Shown here piece by piece: positions 1-8,500 of a stretch of DNA of 64,000 nucleotides. Every line of letters starts with the position of its first letter. The first letter of the stretch is position 1. Under the pieces are notes generated by a model that saw only the letters and a list, made by a program, of their open reading frames with translations, did not search any database and was not told the origin of the DNA. Source of the stretch: a virus; the IMG/VR virus record IMGVR_UViG_3300050821_003463, positions 1 through 64,000 of that record. The stretch is one strand, 5' to 3'. The translations under genes were made by a program, and so were the position numbers.

Positions 1-32
1 ACATGTACCGATAATCACGCATCAGAAGTGCA

Positions 33-73
33 AAGGCTCCTCTAGTTGGGAGCCGACAATTTGGAGGAGCCTT
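33..73 (+). promoter_or_regulatory. Inverted repeat covering a ribosome site
   Basis: AAGGCTCCT (33-41) and AGGAGCCTT (65-73) form a perfect 9-bp inverted repeat. The right arm contains most of the Shine-Dalgarno GGAGG (63-67) and the first bases of the TTG start codon (72) of the first gene. If it folds, it would hide that start. It could also end an upstream transcript, but no T-tract follows. Confidence 0.6.
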
Positions 74-776
74 GAGCACAAATCAAGAATATTTTGACCG
101 CTGGGAAGCGTCTGCACCGACAGCCGTCGCAGGCACGCTTACCCCTGAAGAGATTGCACGGCACCAGGGTACACGTAACGCGGAGATCGCTCCCTGGGAA
201 TCCTACGCACAAGATTTACAGCAGGACGACCCTGCGCTGCTCGAAGCCATCGCGGAGTACGCGGGGCGGGTGAGCGATGCGTCGCCGTCTAACGAGTCGT
301 TAGAGACTCTTGCAGAACGCAAAGAGTTTAACGACAAGACCGCGCAAGAGTATCAGTTCGTCACCCCTGATGAGTACGCCGACGCTGGCGCACGCGTGGG
401 GCAGGTCAAACATAGCTCTACCTTCATCCTCTCGCTTCAACGCGCGGGCGTGAAGTGCTGGTATCGTAGGCACCCTCAACCGGGGAAGATCACGCTGGTA
501 GTTCAGCGAGAAGATTTGCCCGCCGAAGTCGGATGCTGGGTACAGCATGGGTTTATGCCTGAGTTAACCGTGATGCGGTTTGATGAACACGGCGTGCCTA
601 CTACTGAGAAATATCGTGGGTGGCGCACCTGTCTCCTTCAGTTGATCCTCAAGGGAGTGATCACAGAGAAGAAGGCGAATGAAGTTTTCGGAAAGCCTGC
701 AACGACTGAGGCGTTCCACAGATACAATGCCACGTTGCAGAACTTTCGCAACCAGGGCAGCAGACTGGATGATTAG
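72..776 (+). CDS. Hypothetical phage protein, likely virion-associated
   Basis: I do not recognise this 234-residue protein. It starts at TTG; GGAGG lies four bases upstream and no better start follows. It is soluble and mostly acidic in its N-terminal third. A compact alpha/beta-looking middle (residues about 115-175) has aromatic and Cys residues, and the tail is basic. It has no signal peptide or membrane segment. It is followed after nine bases by a Zn-motif/coiled-coil gene and sits just before tail genes, so a head or tail assembly role is possible. The start lies inside a 9-bp inverted repeat, so its translation may be controlled by folding. Confidence 0.75.
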   Translation: MSTNQEYFDRWEASAPTAVAGTLTPEEIARHQGTRNAEIAPWESYAQDLQQDDPALLEAIAEYAGRVSDASPSNESLETLAERKEFNDKTAQEYQFVTPDEYADAGARVGQVKHSSTFILSLQRAGVKCWYRRHPQPGKITLVVQREDLPAEVGCWVQHGFMPELTVMRFDEHGVPTTEKYRGWRTCLLQLILKGVITEKKANEVFGKPATTEAFHRYNATLQNFRNQGSRLDD

Positions 777-785
777 GAGGAAGTC

Positions 786-1469
786 ATGAAGGAAACGAGC
801 ACAACTGCGATCCCGCCCGCAACGGCAGTACCGGTGGAAGATCAGATCAAACAGATTGAGTTGCAAGAGAGGATGTTGTCTCTCGAACTCAAGAAAGCGG
901 AACTCGAAGCGAAGCTGCTTGAAAAGCAGGAACGCGAATATCACATCAAGGACTTGAGGGCTCGACTAGCTGATCGAGATATCTCAGAGAAACAGACCCA
1001 AGAAGATCGCGAACAGCAAGGCAGGACCTTCGCCCAGCAAGACGCGACCGACGCGTATCGGTACAGAATCTGCACACACAAGAAGGGCGGGATTGTCACA
1101 CCTCGCGACATGCGAGTGCTGACCACGGGCGGCAACAACGTCCAATACGCCATCATGAAGCACCAGATGATTAACGGCGATATCTGGGTTCGTTGTCTTC
1201 GATGCGGCAAGACGTGGGCACCTCCGGTCGAGAAGAACTTCTTCTTTGACGCGAAGGGGCGTAACACGGCTCCGCAGGACGGACAGTTCGATAAGCCACG
1301 TTTCGACCGCGCAGTCGAAGAGTACACTCGCGCAACAATGTTCGAGACGAACAACTCCATGTCAGGCTCCGTACAGTGCCGCTTCTCCACGTTTGATGTG
1401 GAATCCGGACGTATGGTTGACGCCGCAGACAAGTATCGAGAGAGCATCGCCTCAACTACATTGAGGTAA
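786..1469 (+). CDS. Coiled-coil protein with Cys-rich module
   Basis: This is a 227-residue protein with start ATG and AGGAGGAA just upstream. Residues about 18-85 are rich in Glu, Lys, Gln and Leu in heptad-like spacing and should form a long coiled coil. Residues about 95-145 hold a Cys and His plus a CLRCGKTW knuckle, consistent with a small metal-binding domain. I do not recognise the family. An intrinsic terminator follows directly, so this gene closes a transcription unit that begins before the window. The role is inferred only from position: a scaffold-like or head-completion protein, or a DNA-binding structural protein. Confidence 0.75.
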   Translation: MKETSTTAIPPATAVPVEDQIKQIELQERMLSLELKKAELEAKLLEKQEREYHIKDLRARLADRDISEKQTQEDREQQGRTFAQQDATDAYRYRICTHKKGGIVTPRDMRVLTTGGNNVQYAIMKHQMINGDIWVRCLRCGKTWAPPVEKNFFFDAKGRNTAPQDGQFDKPRFDRAVEEYTRATMFETNNSMSGSVQCRFSTFDVESGRMVDAADKYRESIASTTLR

Positions 1470-1475
1470 AACATC

Positions 1476-1510
1476 AAGGGCAGACGGGCAACCGATCTGC
1501 CCTTTATTTT
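1476..1510 (+). terminator. Intrinsic terminator
   Basis: AAGGGCAGA (1476-1484) and TCTGCCCTT (1496-1504) form a perfect 9-bp stem with an 11-base loop, followed by TATTTT. This is a standard rho-independent terminator, placed between the coiled-coil gene and the first tail-like gene. Confidence 0.85.
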
Positions 1511-1523
1511 CATAGGGAGACTC

Positions 1524-2603
1524 ATGGGCAACTCATCGTACACGCTTCAAAATCTGGTAGATATCACCCGCTCGCTGGGTGATCTTGCGCCCACGCTACC
1601 CGTAGGTGGGTCGTACGAGATCGTAGCGACCTCTGCGATCAATGACTGCATGACCGCGATGCTGGCGGGAAGTTCCCACGGCTCTCCGTTCAACTGGAAG
1701 TTCAACCGGATCAACATCGTTCCGTTCTTCATCAACTCTTGGCAGCAAGACTACGCAGCGAACTACATCACGCTCGGCTGGCTCGAAAGTTGCGGCGCGT
1801 ATAACACGTCCTCTACTCAATTCCCCAAGCCCTTCTGCATCGTTGAAGTGAAGCGAGACATCCTGCTGACCAGCCCCAACGCGATCAGTACGAACTACGC
1901 GAAGATCGAGACACTCTCTAATGAGACGCTGACTTACGGTGTCTGGGGCCAGTCCACTATCGACAGTCTGTCTGGACTAGTAAACCCTGGTCCCGGCGCA
2001 GTGTACCTCAATCCGCTCGGAGCTATCTCGCTCCCTCCGAATCCCATCACCCAGGTCGTCGATTCATTCGGCAACTTCTGGATGTTAACGACATACGGCA
2101 CATGCGGATCGGTCAACCCATTTCTCACCAATCAAAACCCTAACAACGTCTATCCATCAGTCTCAAATCCATCCGCCGTTGCTGTCACAGTGCCAGATGG
2201 ATCAGTTGTGTGGACCGCTGTCAACCCGAAGGGACAGGGATTTCGTATCAATCCGATGCCGTGCCAAACAGGACCGGTGTGGCAGATCGCGCCTATCGGA
2301 CAGTTGAAACCTCGGAAGTTCTCGTCGCTATCGCAGTTCCTTGAGCCAATCCCAGACGATTACTTCACGTACATCCAGAACGGGTTCTTCGCTCAGTGCT
2401 ATCGGCGTTCGCCTGACTCGAAGCTGCGCGCAAAGTTTGAGGACGAGTACAAAATCTGGATGAACTCTCTCGACGCCGCAGTGCGCCAGGGGAGCAGAGA
2501 AGCAGACGACTACGGATTTGTGCCGACAAGCAATGTCATGGAAACAGGATGGGGCTGGAACCCAGTTAGCCCTGCCAATCCATACGGCGCGTGGTCGTGG
2601 TAA
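1524..2603 (+). CDS. Tail/adaptor-like structural protein A
   Basis: This 359-residue virion-type protein is not recognised by exact family. The N-terminus (1-110) is helical, with conserved Trp and Asn. Residues about 185-245 form an inserted beta module with the pattern GNFWMLTTYGTCG ... VPDGSVVWTAV; the same kind of module recurs in the 1377-residue tail protein. The C-terminal part (about 275-330), with PIPDDYFTYIQNGF and a Lys/Asp-rich helix, is clearly similar to the end of the protein at 3133-4104. The two therefore look like paralogues that have diverged by domain insertion. A tail-tube, adaptor or head-completion role is inferred from the neighbouring nozzle-like protein. The start is ATG with AGGGAG upstream. 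Confidence 0.75.
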   Translation: MGNSSYTLQNLVDITRSLGDLAPTLPVGGSYEIVATSAINDCMTAMLAGSSHGSPFNWKFNRINIVPFFINSWQQDYAANYITLGWLESCGAYNTSSTQFPKPFCIVEVKRDILLTSPNAISTNYAKIETLSNETLTYGVWGQSTIDSLSGLVNPGPGAVYLNPLGAISLPPNPITQVVDSFGNFWMLTTYGTCGSVNPFLTNQNPNNVYPSVSNPSAVAVTVPDGSVVWTAVNPKGQGFRINPMPCQTGPVWQIAPIGQLKPRKFSSLSQFLEPIPDDYFTYIQNGFFAQCYRRSPDSKLRAKFEDEYKIWMNSLDAAVRQGSREADDYGFVPTSNVMETGWGWNPVSPANPYGAWSW

Positions 2604-2621
2604 TAAACGTCGAGCAGAGGA

Positions 2622-2658
2622 ACGTCAATATAGTGTCATTATGGAACTATGTTGACGT
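2622..2658 (+). promoter_or_regulatory. Long intergenic hairpin
   Basis: ACGTCAATATAG (2622-2633) and CTATGTTGACGT (2647-2658) are complementary at 11 of 12 positions with one G-T wobble, around a 13-base loop. The hairpin lies between two structural genes. It is not followed by T residues, so a processing or stability role is as likely as termination. Confidence 0.55.
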
Positions 2659-2693
2659 ACGACGAAAATCGGATGCTCTGTTTAGGAAGCCTC

Positions 2694-3125
2694 ATGTTTC
2701 AATTTTTACGTAAGACCGCCCTCTGGATTTTACTTACGCCCGCCGCAATTTGGGGCGCTGGACTTCTCTCCAATCAAGCCGTACTTATCGCCAATCACGA
2801 TCAGTTTCCGGTGATGTGGAACAGTTACAAAGTCGCTAGCTACGTTCTGAAGATTGAAAAGACTATCGAGACATCCAAGGACAAGGATGCTGTTCTTCAA
2901 GCCCAGTTCGACTTAGAAGCTTTGAAAGACGGTGGATATCTCGACGATACTCACACGGTCATGTCATCAGAGACGCATTTGAATTTCCTCGGGGATTGGA
3001 TTGACTTACGCGAAGCCACTTATAGTCCCGGGGACGAACTTCTTTATCTCGGGGGATGGCTTGCGAACTTTGCACCTTTCGTTTGGGGATGGGAAGTCAT
3101 CGGGCGCTTGAGAAAGAAAGAATAG
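2694..3125 (+). CDS. Small membrane-anchored protein
   Basis: A 143-residue protein. I chose the ATG at 2694 because AGGAAG lies five bases upstream. Earlier in-frame ATGs (2649 and 2676) fall in or near the hairpin and lack a ribosome site. Residues about 5-28 form one hydrophobic N-terminal segment, followed by a conserved-looking ANHDQFPVMWN stretch, a soluble charged middle and a second weakly hydrophobic, Trp-rich patch near the C-terminus (about 115-135). It lies between two tail-like genes. It could be a holin-like or virion membrane-interacting protein; function unknown. Confidence 0.7.
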   Translation: MFQFLRKTALWILLTPAAIWGAGLLSNQAVLIANHDQFPVMWNSYKVASYVLKIEKTIETSKDKDAVLQAQFDLEALKDGGYLDDTHTVMSSETHLNFLGDWIDLREATYSPGDELLYLGGWLANFAPFVWGWEVIGRLRKKE

Positions 3126-3132
3126 GGCTATC

Positions 3133-4104
3133 ATGGCACTGACAACGAAAACAATTCGCGACACGATCAACTGGGCGAAGCGGTTCAGCTTTGAGCGCAA
3201 CCCTGTCATTGGGAATTCGCTAGAGCCTGCGTTGACCAGTGCCAACATGGTTCTTCAAACGCTGTTGAGTCCGCCTCTGAACTGGTGGTGGAACTCGCAG
3301 GAACTCGTCTTCACCTGTAACCCCACGCCGAACTCTGCTACGTCAACCGTAATCTCTATCAGCGGGGGAGTTCTGACGGTTACCGCAGCAAACACGTTTG
3401 CTGTTGGCAACCTTCTGTTACCATCAGCAGTCGCAACTTTGACTACTCTAAACGGACAGATTATCGAAGTCGCGTCACTGATCGGTTCAGCGCCCACGTT
3501 TTCTGGGTTCACTGCGAACGTCACCCTCGCGGATGGGAGTGATACGGTCGGTACATTTACCAATGTCACCACGCAGGACTATACGCTCGCTGTTCCGAAC
3601 TTCTCGCACATTGAGCACGCGTCTGTCCTTGACCTCACACCGACCCTTACTTCAGGAGTTTTCGTACCCGCTAAGTGGTGGGAGTTGACAGTAAAGAATA
3701 ACCTCTCGTTGGAGTCCAGCGCGAATCGCCCAAACTTTATCGGACCTCACGTCGAAGATGCGAACGGTAACATCACCTTCCGACTCGCCTCTGCGCCCGA
3801 TAAGCCGTACCCTGTCTCTCTTCACATTCAAAACGCAGCCCCGGCTATCGTCAGTATGAATCAAACCTGGGCACCGCTTCCGGATTTCATGGAGTATATC
3901 TATGAGTGGGGCTTCCTTGCGCTGATGTGGCAGTTTGCGGACGATCCGCGCGCCGCTGACGCAAATAACAAATTCAAAGCAGGCATCCTCGCCCGAGCGG
4001 AAGGTCTGACTGAGGAGGAACGAAACATATTCCTCAATAACTGGGAAGCTCTGTACATGAACCCACAGACGAAGCAGATGGGAACACAAGCGCGCGCAAT
4101 GTAA
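3133..4104 (+). CDS. Tail/adaptor-like structural protein B
   Basis: A 323-residue structural protein and probable paralogue of the one at 1524-2603. The N-terminus has NWWWNSQE (about residue 50). Residues about 60-135 are Thr/Ser/Val-rich beta repeats, probably an inserted Ig-like module. The C-terminus (about 240-310), with PLPDFMEYIYEWGFLALMW and KFKAGILARAEGL, aligns by eye with the end of the earlier protein. A tail or adaptor role is inferred. It is followed after ten bases by the first of two related decoration-like genes. Confidence 0.75.
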   Translation: MALTTKTIRDTINWAKRFSFERNPVIGNSLEPALTSANMVLQTLLSPPLNWWWNSQELVFTCNPTPNSATSTVISISGGVLTVTAANTFAVGNLLLPSAVATLTTLNGQIIEVASLIGSAPTFSGFTANVTLADGSDTVGTFTNVTTQDYTLAVPNFSHIEHASVLDLTPTLTSGVFVPAKWWELTVKNNLSLESSANRPNFIGPHVEDANGNITFRLASAPDKPYPVSLHIQNAAPAIVSMNQTWAPLPDFMEYIYEWGFLALMWQFADDPRAADANNKFKAGILARAEGLTEEERNIFLNNWEALYMNPQTKQMGTQARAM

Positions 4105-4114
4105 GGAGCTTTTG

Positions 4115-4420
4115 ATGCCAACCCAGACAGTACATCTCACCTTCCAGGACCCAAGCGGTAATCCGCTGGCGAATGGGTTGGCGACGTTTCGACTGAGTGC
4201 GGATGGCTCGCTTGGCACTTCGGGTGGACCCTCTGTTTTCGCGACTCTCACGAACGCGACACTAGACGGTGCGGGATCATGCACAGTTCATCTCTGGGCT
4301 ACGGACCAACTCTTGCCTGCGGGCTCTGTATATTTTGTAAACGCTTTCAGCTCACTCGGTGAGCCCGCCTGGAGCGGTCAGATGACCGTTATACACAGCG
4401 GTGGCGGGTCGAGTAGCTAG
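4115..4420 (+). CDS. Small beta-rich decoration or fibre-type protein
   Basis: A 101-residue protein. I prefer the ATG at 4115 over the TTG at 4112 because AAGGAG then sits six bases away. The pattern (VHLTFQDPSGNPLANG ... DQLLPAGSVYFV ... GEPAWSG) matches a one-domain beta sandwich often placed at the N-terminus of phage fibre or decoration proteins. The next gene begins with the same domain. The C-terminus is Gly/Ser-rich. The surface or fibre role is inferred. Confidence 0.7.
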   Translation: MPTQTVHLTFQDPSGNPLANGLATFRLSADGSLGTSGGPSVFATLTNATLDGAGSCTVHLWATDQLLPAGSVYFVNAFSSLGEPAWSGQMTVIHSGGGSSS

Positions 4421-4431
4421 GAAGGATTCCA

Positions 4432-5514
4432 ATGCCAGCAACCAAGGTACAACTAATCGGCGGTCACTTTCAGGATAGCGAAGGTAACGTACTTGTGAAC
4501 GGTTATCTGAAGATGCTTCTGAGCCAGGATGAGACGGTTCCTAGCGTTGGGAATATCTGTTCAGGAATTGAGATAACTATACAACTCGATGCGAGCGGAG
4601 ATGTCGTCACTTCCCCCGCGCAATCAGTTTGGGGCAATGACGTTCTTCTCCCCGTCAACAGCTATTACAAAGTCACTGGCTACTCTGCGGTGGGTCAGCC
4701 GTGCTGGGGTCCAAACATTCAGCAGGTAATCGGTGGACCGACCTTTGACGTAGGTACGTGGATTCCGAACCAAGTCATAAGTTGGGTGAATCCTAACTCT
4801 GGGGCAATCTCTTTACTCACTAACGGAACGCTGAACGCCAGTCAACAACGCCTCAACCTAGAGTCAACCGATTCGTCGATCACTATCACCGACTTGGGTG
4901 GGGGAAATGTCAACTTTGAATCGGCGTCTAGTGGAGCCGCCCTCGCGGATTACATGCTTGGTGCGGGGGGATTTCAGTTACCCGTTACCAACTCCTCGTT
5001 CAACGTTGGCACGCACACCGATCTGAACTCTAGGGTTTACTTCCACCGGTTCAATACGGCTATGGCATTGAGCTTCAGCAAGATGTCTTTCACTGGTGGC
5101 AGCAACTTGGGTGGCGGGGGAAACGTCAACGTCGCGCTGTATAGTGACGGTGGAAATTTGATGTTTCAGACGGGATCACAAAACATTCCGAACTCCAGTA
5201 GCACTGACGTAGACCTTACTCTCAGTCCGGTATGGGCAGCGAATCCTGGGACGTACATTTTAGCGTGGGCTCTATCCGATGCACACGTAGAACTTTGGGG
5301 TTGGGATTTATCACAGATAATGAACGACAGCGGTTCGTCCAATGCATGGAACGTTGTGAACCGAAACGGCGTTGTAAACTTTGGATACGCCGCGAACTTG
5401 GCGACGGGTGGAGGGGGAGTAGCAGCGATGCCCTCGACTCTAGGGGCGTTGACCGCAGCGACGGTAGCCGCAAACAACAATACGTACACGCCAGCAATCA
5501 TGTTACAGAAATAA
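4432..5514 (+). CDS. Minor tail/fibre-like protein
   Basis: A 360-residue protein. Residues 1-105 repeat the beta-sandwich seen in the preceding gene (VQLIGGHFQDSEGNVLVNG ... VLLPVNSYYKVTG ... GQPCWG). This is followed by a linker with NGTLNASQQRLNLE and a C-terminal lectin- or jelly-roll-like domain (about 190-355) rich in Gly, Asn, Trp and Ser. This architecture suits a receptor-facing or decoration protein. It has no signal peptide. It is probably co-transcribed with the large nozzle-like gene nine bases later. Confidence 0.7.
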   Translation: MPATKVQLIGGHFQDSEGNVLVNGYLKMLLSQDETVPSVGNICSGIEITIQLDASGDVVTSPAQSVWGNDVLLPVNSYYKVTGYSAVGQPCWGPNIQQVIGGPTFDVGTWIPNQVISWVNPNSGAISLLTNGTLNASQQRLNLESTDSSITITDLGGGNVNFESASSGAALADYMLGAGGFQLPVTNSSFNVGTHTDLNSRVYFHRFNTAMALSFSKMSFTGGSNLGGGGNVNVALYSDGGNLMFQTGSQNIPNSSSTDVDLTLSPVWAANPGTYILAWALSDAHVELWGWDLSQIMNDSGSSNAWNVVNRNGVVNFGYAANLATGGGGVAAMPSTLGALTAATVAANNNTYTPAIMLQK

Positions 5515-5523
5515 AGGAGCACT

Positions 5524-8500
5524 ATGAGTCAGATTGGCGCAGCAGGTGGACAGCCGCAGAAACAACCGAAGTACGCCCCGATCTACACGGGACGTTTCTT
5601 CAACGGTATTAACACAAACCGATCCCCGCTGCGCGCTGCGTCTTCCAGCCACATTGCTGAGAAATTTTATTCTGACTCATCGGGCGATGCGCTTATCGCG
5701 GGCTCGAATCTTGAAGTCACTAATCGGTTGACCTTGGCACGTCGTCCCGGTAATCCGATCTACGACACGGTACACACGCACGCGCTGTCCAACGGGTACA
5801 ATAATCCGGATGCGTTCAGTGATTTCCGAGTCAACAAATCTGCCAGTGACGTCTTTGGAACCACTCTCGAATCGATCTACACTATGATCGACGAGACAAC
5901 GACGCCGACCTATCAGGGGAATCTGTACTCCCTAACCGGAGGTGTAAACCCCTTCGCACCTGCGCTCACGCGCGGCGGCGACGCTGGCTACTTCACCGGA
6001 TTGAAGTTTCAAAAAGCGATAGGATCGGGCGAAGCCTTTACTCAACCTGTCGGCAACACGCTTTACTTCTCCGACGGAGTAGACAATAAGAAGTGGCTGA
6101 CTTCTCTCTTCACGCGTACAGCCGCAGGCGACAGCACCAATCTTCAAGGCGCAGATGGTCTAGCGGGAACATACCCGTTCGGCACGTACCTTATCGATCC
6201 AGCGACGGGCAACCCCCAGCAATTCATCGGAATCACCATCGGTAAGGTCGACACGGTCACAGTAGCTCAAAACACCTTGACTCTGGTTGTGACGCTTACG
6301 AATGACGTGAATGACTATGCAGTCGGCACGGCATTTCAGCTCTGGGGGATGCAGACGAACGCATTCTTGAACGGCGCGACGATCATTCTTGAAGACGCGT
6401 ACACCCACGCCTCTTCGACCACCTTTGTAGCCGCGTTTAATCATCCCGATATGGGACCTACGGCTGAGAGTGGACCCGGGTATATCATCCAGGCGGGAAC
6501 AACTCCCGTCATCGCCATCACCGGCGCGAGTGTTCCGACATGGGATACGACTGTACCTGTTGCGGGCAATGACTTCGCAGGTGGGCTCACCTTAGACGGC
6601 AACACCGTCTGGGTGAATCGAGGCACCCCTTCAACGGGTGGCGCGAGTGTGGAGAATTGGGGAATCAAAGCCCCAACTACCGCTCCGACTTTCTCTGTAG
6701 CGGGACAGGAAAATTCCTGGGCACCGAACACGTATTACTCTCCAGCGTCTATTTTCCTAGACCCGAACGGCAATCTGTGGCAGATAACAACCGCAGGTAA
6801 GACGGGGGCGACAGAGCCGACGTGGAACGCGACACCTACCCCTCAACAGAAGATCGTCATATCCTCGGTTGGGATTGTCTCTAACTTAGCAACCTTCGTT
6901 ACAGACGTGCAGTCTCCTGCGCTGGTCGCGGGCGATACGGTGGTTGTTCAAGACTTGGCAGTGGCTGACTTCCTTGATGGAAAGACACTTACGGTTCTCT
7001 CGTCAGGATTGTCGACGACAGGATTTCAGGCGACTTTCGCTCACACAGGAACCTACGCAACCGCCACGGATTATGGCGTTGCGGTAAAGACGGCTGGCAC
7101 TAACCCGCCCTCTATCGAGAATGACGGCGCGGCTGTCTGGACCTCTATTCAGCTCGCAGCGACCTTGACATGGAGCGCACACACGCACTATAACCAAGGC
7201 GACTTCATCGTCGCTACCGTTGGGGGCGTGAAACAGTTCTTTTTCTTAGGTCCTCCGACAGTTCCGTTCCTAATTAGCGGATCGATAGGTAGTCGAGGGT
7301 GGAATAAGAACCCCTCCTTCGCAGGACAGTTTGACAAATCATTCCCTGCACCCGCACAGGACTTCGCGATTTCCCCCACTTCTTTGAATTGGGGTAACGC
7401 GGTACTGCAGAACACTCAGTTCTTTCCGGTAAACGGAGCGGGAGAACTTCAGGGTTCATCTATTGATAGCGGTCACTACGAGAACTGGGAAGCGGGCGTC
7501 ACCTTCAACGTCTTCATCCCGGCAGCAGGCGTGTATACCTTCACCATCGTTCATGATGACGGCGCGTTCTTCTCGTTCGATACCTCAACAGGCGCAACGT
7601 TGGTATCCGGTACGGGGAACAATATCATCGGGAATAAGACCGCCATCCAGGGATACACCGGGGTGGTTGGAAATAACGTTTCGGGATTAAACACTGATTC
7701 CGCGACGTGGTCATTCCCAGCCGCAGGGTCTTATGGGTGTGAAGTCGATTGGTGCAACTTCGAGCACAAATCCACCTTGCAATTTCTTGTCCCGGGACCT
7801 TCGGCATCGCAGAATCTTCCTATCGGACGGGACGAGAGCGGCGCGACAATGCCGGTCTTCCCGACGTTCACTTCAACCGGCGCACATTACGATCCGATCA
7901 ATCAGGTCATCGTGTGGGGCGCGAGCGTAAAAGATAACTCCACGTCAAAAGTTTATACGTGGAATAACATTGGACCCGTGACTGATTTCTTGTGGCAAGC
8001 TTTTACAGATTACACCTTGCCGGGAACTCGGATCATTGACTCCAACTCGAACCAGGAAGCTGCGTACGAGACAGGCGTTTCAGGAAAGACCGCCCCCGTG
8101 TGGTCAACCGCACAGGATACGGGAATCACAGCAGACACTAATCCTCCGCTGACTTATCTCAACGAAGGCGCGGTACCCGCACTTACCCAGACGGGCAATA
8201 CGATAACGGCAACCAGCGTTCAGGGTTTCCTTTACTGGATTGCGTTGGTCAACACGCTTGACCAGACTGTCTCGAATCTAAGCCCAGTCAGTCAATCGAC
8301 AGGACCATTCGTTAAAGGGCAAGTCACCTTCGCCCCAGGCGCGGGATTGAACAAGGCGACTATCGACCCGCAGGCGGACTATGTGGCAATCTTCCGCTCG
8401 GTGGATGGGTTTTCGACTCCGCTTCTTATCCCGGGCTTTGTCAACTCACCGTATACGGTTCCGCTGACACAGTATCTCGAATACGGATTTGTCGACACAG

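Noticed and set aside
941-1543. A 200-residue - strand frame opposite the coiled-coil gene.
   Set aside because: It spans the terminator and the start of the next gene and has no ribosome site; composition is not protein-like.
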